Of a stretch of DNA of 37,938 nucleotides, positions 33,589 to 37,938 are shown in pieces. Origin of the DNA: DASVHS01 sp038244815 (GTDB lineage: Bacteria > Acidobacteriota > Thermoanaerobaculia > Gp7-AA8); assembly GCA_038244815.1 (NCBI GenBank), contig JBBRTB010000033.1, forward strand, positions 1-37,938. Direction: 5' to 3'. Under the pieces are notes generated by a model. It had not been told where the DNA came from and did not search any database. It worked only from the letters and a program-made list of their open reading frames with translations. The translations under genes and the position numbers were made by a program. Within the stretch, counting starts at the first letter, position 1; every line of letters begins with the position of its first letter.

Positions 33589-35036
33589 CGAGAGTGCTCG
33601 TCGCCAATCGCGGCGAGATCGCCGTGCGCATCGCGCGCGCCTGCCGGGAAGCGGGCATCGCCTCCGCGCTGGCGTATGCGGAGGCGGACGACACCCGATA
33701 CGTGCGCCGCTTCTTCGATGACGCCGTTCCGATCGCCTCGTATCTCGACGTCAGCGCGGTCATCGATGCGGCGTGTCGCGCCGGCGCGGACGCGATTCAT
33801 CCCGGCTACGGGTTTCTCTCCGAACGCGCCGAACTGGCCGCCGCGTGCGCGGATGCGAAGATCGTGTTCATCGGCCCGAAGGCCGATTCGATCGCGGCGA
33901 TGGGATCGAAAGCGCAGTCGCGTCATCTGATGGAGCGTCTGGGCGTTCCGGTCGTGCCGGGTTACGACGGCGAGGATCAGAACGATCCGACGTTCGCCCG
34001 CGAAGCGAAGCGCATCGGATTTCCGGTGCTGGTCAAGGCCTCGGCGGGCGGCGGCGGCAAGGGCATGAAGATCGTGCGCGAGGCCGGCGAGTTGCAGGCG
34101 CAGCTCGAGTCGGCGCGCCGCGAGGCGAAAAAAGCATTCGGCGACGGCCGCCTGCTGCTCGAGCGATACATCGAGGAGCCGCGTCACGTCGAAGTGCAGG
34201 TCTTCGGCGACTCCCGCGGAGAGATCGTGCATCTCTTCGAGCGCGACTGTTCCATCCAGCGGCGGCATCAGAAGGTGGTCGAAGAGTCGCCGGCGCCGCG
34301 TTACACGGACGAGCTGCGAAAGAAGATGACGTCAGCCGCGATCGCAGCGGCGCGCGGCGTGAACTACGAGAACGCCGGCACGGTCGAGTTCATCGTCACT
34401 CCAAAAAACGAGTTCTACTTCCTGGAAATGAACACGCGGCTGCAGGTCGAGCATCCGGTGACCGAGCTCGTGACCGGCGTCGACCTGCTGCGCGCGCAGC
34501 TCGCCGTCGCCGCCGGTGCTGCGCTTCCGTGGAAGCAATCCGATCTCGCGCAGCGCGGCCACGCCATCGAAGTGCGCATCTATGCCGAAGACGCCGACGA
34601 CCGCTTCCTCCCGCAGAGCGGCACGATCGACTATCTCGCCGAGCCGTCCGGCCCGGGTGTGCGTCTCGACTCCGGCGTCATGCAGGGCACGAAGATCGGC
34701 GTGAGCTTCGATCCCATGCTGGCCAAGCTGATCTGTCATGCCGAGACGAGAGAGGCGGCCATCGATCGCCTCGATCAAGCCCTCCGCGACACCATCATCC
34801 TCGGCCTGACAACGAACATCTCGTGGCTGCGGCGCGTGGTCACGCATCCGGCGTTTCGCGACGGAAGAGTGACCACGCGATTCCTCGCCGATCACGAGAC
34901 CGATCTCGAGAAGAAGACGCCGGCCATCGTCCCGCAGATCGCCGCGGCTCTCGCCGAAACCGCGTCTCGGCAACCCGGCGACCCGGAGACGCGCCAACGG
35001 AGCGTCTGGGACCAACTCGGTTCGTGGAACCGCTGA
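33576..35036 (+). CDS. Biotin carboxylase subunit of an acyl-CoA carboxylase, no BCCP domain
   Basis: 486 aa with a GTG start inside the 3' end of the hydratase gene; a second GTG at 33594 is possible. VLVANRGEIAVRIARAC, HPGYGFLSE, the ATP-grasp loop KASAGGGGKGMK and EMNTRLQVEHPVTE identify a biotin carboxylase. It charges biotin with CO2 for methylcrotonyl-, propionyl- or acetyl-CoA carboxylation. It ends at SVWDQLGSWNR, where alpha subunits of the MCC/PCC type usually continue into a linker and the biotinyl (AMKM) domain. Either the BCCP was a separate next gene (an ATG overlaps the stop as TGATG) or it was lost when the cassette cluster joined here. Confidence 0.88.
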   Translation: MGAITRVLVANRGEIAVRIARACREAGIASALAYAEADDTRYVRRFFDDAVPIASYLDVSAVIDAACRAGADAIHPGYGFLSERAELAAACADAKIVFIGPKADSIAAMGSKAQSRHLMERLGVPVVPGYDGEDQNDPTFAREAKRIGFPVLVKASAGGGGKGMKIVREAGELQAQLESARREAKKAFGDGRLLLERYIEEPRHVEVQVFGDSRGEIVHLFERDCSIQRRHQKVVEESPAPRYTDELRKKMTSAAIAAARGVNYENAGTVEFIVTPKNEFYFLEMNTRLQVEHPVTELVTGVDLLRAQLAVAAGAALPWKQSDLAQRGHAIEVRIYAEDADDRFLPQSGTIDYLAEPSGPGVRLDSGVMQGTKIGVSFDPMLAKLICHAETREAAIDRLDQALRDTIILGLTTNISWLRRVVTHPAFRDGRVTTRFLADHETDLEKKTPAIVPQIAAALAETASRQPGDPETRQRSVWDQLGSWNR

Positions 35037-35044
35037 TGGCGGCG

Positions 35045-35219
35045 GCGGCCCGACGGCTGCCCGCGAGAATCCCACGCCCCTCAGGAAGCCGATTCGACCT
35101 GCGAGGGCCGCCAGTCTGGAGTAGTACGCGTCCTTGAGGTCGATACGAAGGATGACCGGGAGTAATTCGGGACGTGGTGGAAGAGGCGTATCGTCGTCGC
35201 CCGTCACGAAAAATCGCAT
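35045..35219 (-). pseudogene. Truncated cassette ORF at the array-chromosome junction
   Basis: ATG at 35219 begins three bases after the end of the first attC (minus orientation). The frame reads RFFVTGDDDTPLPPRPELL and onward for about 50 plausible codons, then runs without a stop into sequence antisense to the biotin carboxylase. The native 3' end and its own attC appear lost. The left boundary is approximate. No family recognised. Confidence 0.35.
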
Positions 35220-35221
35220 CC

Positions 35222-35324
35222 GTCCAACGTTTTGCCGCTCAGCCGCGGCAACCGCACTCGAGAGAGTAACGCACTCGGAGCACCGACGGAGCGGTTGCCG
35301 TCGGCTGCAGCGGTCGAGTTGGAC
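35222..35324 (-). repeat. Integron attC site A
   Basis: Ends GTCCAAC and GTTGGAC fit RYYYAAC/GTTRRRY. The inner arms GCCGCTCAGCCGCGGCAACCGC-type and CGGTTGCCGTCGGCTGC pair, except for two bases extra on one arm, the hallmark extrahelical bases of attC. The arm carrying the extras places R'' at the right, so the site faces the minus strand. It follows the stop of the 235-aa cassette gene by 23 nt. Confidence 0.75.
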
Positions 35325-35347
35325 GGCGAACTGCTCTGTGAGCTGGT

Positions 35348-36055
35348 TCACTTGGCAGAGACAAAATCGCGAATATCTTCTTCGAGGGCGAGCAACGCAT
35401 GCGCTTTTCGCAAGCCGACACCCCAGCGGGTCTCGCCCGTCTCGAGTTGGATATACGGCTCATCAACGAAGCGACCGTACGCCGTGAACGACGCAAACGT
35501 TGTGCACGTGACGATGCAGCCGAGGCCAGCCCGAGCCATGATGATTGGCGAGTTGTGCCTTGGGCGTTGCCCATGCGTAATCGCGAACAACTCGACGAGA
35601 TCGAAGATCGTAAGAAGCATGCGAGCTTTCGTAAGCCCGAACCGAAAGTGGGCATCCCAAGCCGAGCTCCATGGTTGGCCGTTGAGCAGCACTTCGAAGA
35701 TTGCGTGATCATGAAAGTCGTCGATCTCGCATGAGTATCGCCAACCTGCAGCTGGCGGCGCCTGCAGGAAATGCGCAGAGACATCCTCGACGTCATCATG
35801 TGCTTGCTCCGCTTCTAGCCTCCACGCCCTGAATCTCTCGAAGTATGGCGTGAGGCGATGTTGGAGTTGCTCAGGTGTCTCATCCCCTGGCCGATATGAG
35901 ACGAAGTGCTCACGAGCGATCTCAAGATCGAAGCGATTAGGCGCATCGTCGCGGACCATCCAGAGGAAGACGTACTCGTCGTCCAGATACCGCGTGTCGA
36001 ATATCGCGACACCTTGCCCCGGGCTGTAGCCGATCCAGAACTCTCCGATGTCCAT
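35348..36055 (-). CDS. Hypothetical cassette-encoded protein
   Basis: 235 aa, starting 16 nt after attC B and ending 23 nt before attC A, so it fills a standard one-gene integron cassette in the attC orientation. The sequence is rich in aromatic and acidic residues (MDIGEFWIGYSPGQGVAIFD, YSCEIDDFHDHAIFEVLLNG), soluble, with no signal peptide. No domain recognised; a cytoplasmic protein of unknown function. Its codon usage is less GC-biased than the chromosomal genes, as is common for cassette genes. Confidence 0.7.
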   Translation of the reverse strand: MDIGEFWIGYSPGQGVAIFDTRYLDDEYVFLWMVRDDAPNRFDLEIAREHFVSYRPGDETPEQLQHRLTPYFERFRAWRLEAEQAHDDVEDVSAHFLQAPPAAGWRYSCEIDDFHDHAIFEVLLNGQPWSSAWDAHFRFGLTKARMLLTIFDLVELFAITHGQRPRHNSPIIMARAGLGCIVTCTTFASFTAYGRFVDEPYIQLETGETRWGVGLRKAHALLALEEDIRDFVSAK

Positions 36056-36071
36056 CTGACTGGCCTTCGCA

Positions 36072-36204
36072 GGCCAACGGATCTTTCGCTCAGCCGCGAG
36101 CGGCCTTCACGCGGCTGCGGCAGTGACACATGCTAACGCAAAGCGAGGCGCGGAGGCGCCGGGCCAGCGAACGGCCGCTCGTCGGCTGCTGCGAAGAGTT
36201 GGCC
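36072..36204 (-). repeat. Integron attC site B
   Basis: Ends GGCCAAC/GTTGGCC deviate slightly from RYYYAAC/GTTRRRY but are mutually complementary. The inner arms TTTCGCTCAGCCGCGAGCGGCC and GGCCGCTCGTCGGCTGC pair, with the same two extrahelical bases and the same 5-nt spacer as site A. 133 bp, within the usual attC size range. Confidence 0.7.
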
Positions 36205-36280
36205 GGCGGCCCGGCCCGCGAAATCCGCTTGCGACCGGGGGCCTCTCGACGAGCGTGAGATTTGCCGATAAGGTGGAGCG

Positions 36281-36805
36281 ATGGCGCTCTCTGCCGACGA
36301 CATTCGAAAAGCGTTCGTCGCTCTCGATGACGAACTGCGACGGCGCGGTGAGCGCGCCGAAATCGTGGTTGCCGGAGGCGCTGTGCTCGTGCTGCTATTC
36401 AACGCACGCAAGACGACAAAGGACGTTGATGCCTACATCGTTCGGCCAGAAGCCTCACGCGTTCGCGACGCCGTTCGACACGTAGCCCACGACTTAGGGC
36501 TGCCGGATGACTGGCTGAACGATGGCGCCAAGGGTTACTTTGTTGGCATTTCGGACGGTGATGCGCTCCACGAATCGCCAGCGCTGGTTGTGCGTGCCGC
36601 TTCGACGACGCAGTTATTGGCCATGAAACTCGCAGCTTGGCGTGATGCGATCGACCGGGCCGATGCAAAGTTGCTGCTAGAACCCATGAAGGGATCACGC
36701 GAGGAGATCTGGGCGATCGTCGAGCCGTTCGTGCCTCGTCATGAGATTGACAAAGCTTCCTACGCATTCGATGATCTCTGGGATTCAATTCATGGACCTT
36801 CGTGA
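36281..36805 (+). CDS. Nucleotidyltransferase-fold protein (DUF6036/AbiEii-like), possible toxin
   Basis: 174 aa with AAGGTGGAG before the ATG. VVAGGAVLVLLFNARKTTKD followed by VDAYI is the GG..(T)xDxD nucleotidyltransferase signature of DUF6036/AbiEii/MenT-like proteins. The remainder is helical. Such proteins often act as toxins that modify tRNA or other targets and are paired with a small antitoxin. The gene overlaps a second one by 14 bp, lies within a cassette, and is oriented opposite to the attC sites, so it probably has its own promoter, as many cassette toxin-antitoxin modules do. The toxin role is inference. Confidence 0.7.
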   Translation: MALSADDIRKAFVALDDELRRRGERAEIVVAGGAVLVLLFNARKTTKDVDAYIVRPEASRVRDAVRHVAHDLGLPDDWLNDGAKGYFVGISDGDALHESPALVVRAASTTQLLAMKLAAWRDAIDRADAKLLLEPMKGSREEIWAIVEPFVPRHEIDKASYAFDDLWDSIHGPS

Positions 36806-37145
36806 TCTCGTTGAGGCGGTACTTGGCGGTGACTTGCTCAGAGCAAGGCAGTGGGTGACCGACGCCCGCCGGGAGGGCTTGGATTTCGAGCGCCTGCAGT
36901 GCCCACGCGAGATCGAGGGGCGCGGGTTGATTGTGGCAGCGGCGCTTGTGGAACTGCTAGCAGACCGCGCAGGCGGAAAACCGCCGCCATGGACGCATTC
37001 CGTGGGAGCGGAGCGAGAATCGCTGGTGCTCGACCCGGGGCTGGAAGAAATGCCTCGTTCATTTGCACGAGCGAAAGTCTACGGCCCTGAGGCGTTTCGG
37101 AAGCGCAACCTTCTGGCGCTTCCCGATTTTCTCGACGTGGTATAG
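36792..37145 (+). CDS. Partner protein of the nucleotidyltransferase (putative antitoxin)
   Basis: 117 aa; its ATG at 36792 overlaps the 3' end of the nucleotidyltransferase gene. The pattern MDLRDLVEAVLGGDLLRARQ, then VAAALVELLADRAGGKPPPW and the C-terminal FRKRNLLALPDFLDV resembles small proteins I have seen beside DUF6036-type nucleotidyltransferases. The order and overlap suggest a two-gene module. It has no DNA-binding motif, so it would not autoregulate in the usual way. Confidence 0.6.
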   Translation: MDLRDLVEAVLGGDLLRARQWVTDARREGLDFERLQCPREIEGRGLIVAAALVELLADRAGGKPPPWTHSVGAERESLVLDPGLEEMPRSFARAKVYGPEAFRKRNLLALPDFLDVV

Positions 37146-37187
37146 GCTACCGCCGACTGTCGCTCGTCTGACGTGAATTTCCCGTCC

Positions 37188-37275
37188 GTCCAATGGACCA
37201 CGCGTTCAGCCGCGGCGGCCGGATCACTTCTTCGACGATCATCGGGCCGCCGTCGGCTGCAAACGCTTGTTGGGC
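37188..37275 (-). repeat. Integron attC site C
   Basis: On the minus strand it begins GCCCAAC, continues with AAGCGTTTGCAGCCGACGGC, and closes with ATTGGAC, one base off GTTRRRY. Arms and extrahelical bases match sites A and B. It follows the VOC remnant stop by 38 nt. 88 bp long. Confidence 0.75.
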
Positions 37276-37313
37276 AGCCCATCGCGAGCCCTCAATCCTG
37301 AGGCCGCGGCGAC

Positions 37314-37496
37314 TCAGTCGCGCTCTGCCAAAACCAGGGCATACCCATTGGGGTCCCTGATCACGAACTCGGTTTGTCCGTACTCTTGATGGCAAAGCGG
37401 TTCGAGCACCGCGACATCATGGAGTTGTGAAAGCGTCTGATAGAGTTCACGGACGCCCCTCACCTGAAGGTAAGGCATCGCGTCAGAATACGTTGA
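37314..37496 (-). pseudogene. 3' remnant of a VOC/glyoxalase-bleomycin-resistance family gene
   Basis: The frame YSDAMPYLQVRGVRELYQTL to FVIRDPNGYALVLAERD is the C-terminal half of a vicinal-oxygen-chelate protein, including the metal-ligand Glu in QTEFVIRDPNGY. The N-terminal half is missing and replaced by transposase sequence directly upstream at 37497. The gene ends just before attC C, so it was the coding part of a cassette. Confidence 0.65.
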
Positions 37497-37769
37497 CTAC
37501 TTTCTCTTGCGGGTGGGAAGGATTGTGTAGTTCCACTCGCCGTGGAAGTCGGCGCGTTTGAGATTGACGGCGGCGAGTTGTGCTTCGGCGATCGCGACGC
37601 CGGTCGGATAAGAACCTCGATCCATTGCTGCCCGGATCTTCAAACCGGTCTTGGTCGCGGTGCTGGCGATCAGGTTGATGATGACCTCGTGACTGACCAG
37701 TGGCCGGCCGCGCCAGTTCTGGGTGATGTGAGAAAACATGCGATGCTCGATCTTGTGTTCAGCGACCAT
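37497..37769 (-). mobile_element. C-terminal fragment of an ISAzo13-like transposase
   Basis: 90 aa reading HKIEHRMFSHITQNWRGRPL, then SHEVIINLIASTATKTGLKI and FHGEWNYTILPTRKRK. This matches the C-terminus of ISAzo13/Rhodopirellula-type transposases from memory. Sequence upstream of MVAEHKIEH does not continue the family, so it is a broken copy whose insertion truncated the VOC cassette gene. Confidence 0.7.
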
Positions 37770-37880
37770 TAGATCTGTTTGCCAACGACAACTAAATCTG
37801 TGGGGTGAGGTCTCCCCGAATAACCAGTGACAGAGAGCCGAGCACGGCTAGAGTGCGCCCTTCCGAGTGGGAGGGTGCTG

Positions 37881-37938
37881 TTGGTCGATGCGAAGCAAGT
37901 GGGGAGACTGATGAAAGAGTTGGCAGAAGGCGAGACGC
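37881..37938 (+). mobile_element. istA: Start of an IS21-family istA-like transposase (runs off right edge)
   Basis: After GGGAGG, a frame from TTG 37881 reads LVDAKQVGRLMKELAEGET. This matches the IstA N-terminus that precedes its helix-turn-helix. Upstream, sequence beginning TGTGGGGTGAGG near 37799 could be the IS left end. Only ~19 codons are visible. Confidence 0.45.

Noticed and set aside
35045..37938. CRISPR array as an explanation for the repeated GC-rich palindromes
   Set aside because: The repeats are imperfect, 88-133 bp, spaced by whole genes, and show attC architecture, not short direct repeats with unique spacers.

Overview
The window (about 38 kb, high GC) looks like a chromosomal segment of an Acidobacteriota-like bacterium. 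The middle 21 kb is dense, GC3-rich and rich in secreted proteins: an S46 dipeptidyl-peptidase, an S9 peptidase, a subtilase, an Asp-box propeller protein and an SPFH+GYF protein. It also carries acyl-CoA metabolism genes and small palindromic intergenic repeats. The lineage is inferred from this gene style only; there is no rRNA marker.

Left region (1-13.4 kb) is a defence island. Its core is a type III (HORMA/TRIP13) CBASS operon on the minus strand: cdnC (12103-11144), a HORMA protein (11141-10635), a TRIP13-like AAA+ ATPase (10627-9722) and a two-domain effector (9725-8553). The effector pairs a SLOG-like domain with a nucleoside-deoxyribosyltransferase/TIR-like domain instead of the familiar NucC nuclease. 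A divergent gene pair encodes a CapH-like repressor and a CapP-like HExxH peptidase, the known DNA-damage-responsive control of CBASS. A 26-bp near-perfect palindrome overlaps both divergent promoters. Downstream of CBASS on the same strand lie a PLD-helicase, an Eco57I/type IIG-like adenine methyltransferase split by one in-frame amber codon, a GIY-YIG protein, a 44-aa ORF and a partial gene leaving the window.

Middle region (13.6-35.0 kb) is backbone: a secreted protein, a GT2 glycosyltransferase overlapping a YdjC-type deacetylase, an isopropylmalate-dehydrogenase-like enzyme, SPFH-GYF protein, S46 peptidase, Asp-box protein, YebC overlapping an S9 peptidase, an MFS transporter, 3-hydroxyacyl-CoA dehydrogenase overlapping an enoyl-CoA hydratase, a small exported protein, a DRE-TIM (LeuA-like) enzyme whose 3' end runs into tRNA-Leu(CAA), a subtilase with Glu at the usual Asp position, and a LiuC-like hydratase overlapping a biotin carboxylase.

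Right region (35.04-37.94 kb) is an integron-type gene-cassette cluster. Three attC-like sites share one architecture, including matching extrahelical bases, and all point along the minus strand. Between them are a hypothetical cassette protein, a nucleotidyltransferase/partner pair resembling a type IV toxin-antitoxin module (reverse orientation), and the 3' remnant of a VOC/glyoxalase gene cut by a transposase fragment (ISAzo13-like). The start of an apparent IS21-type istA follows. No integron integrase is visible, so this may be a CALIN (attC cluster lacking an integrase) or one end of a larger array.
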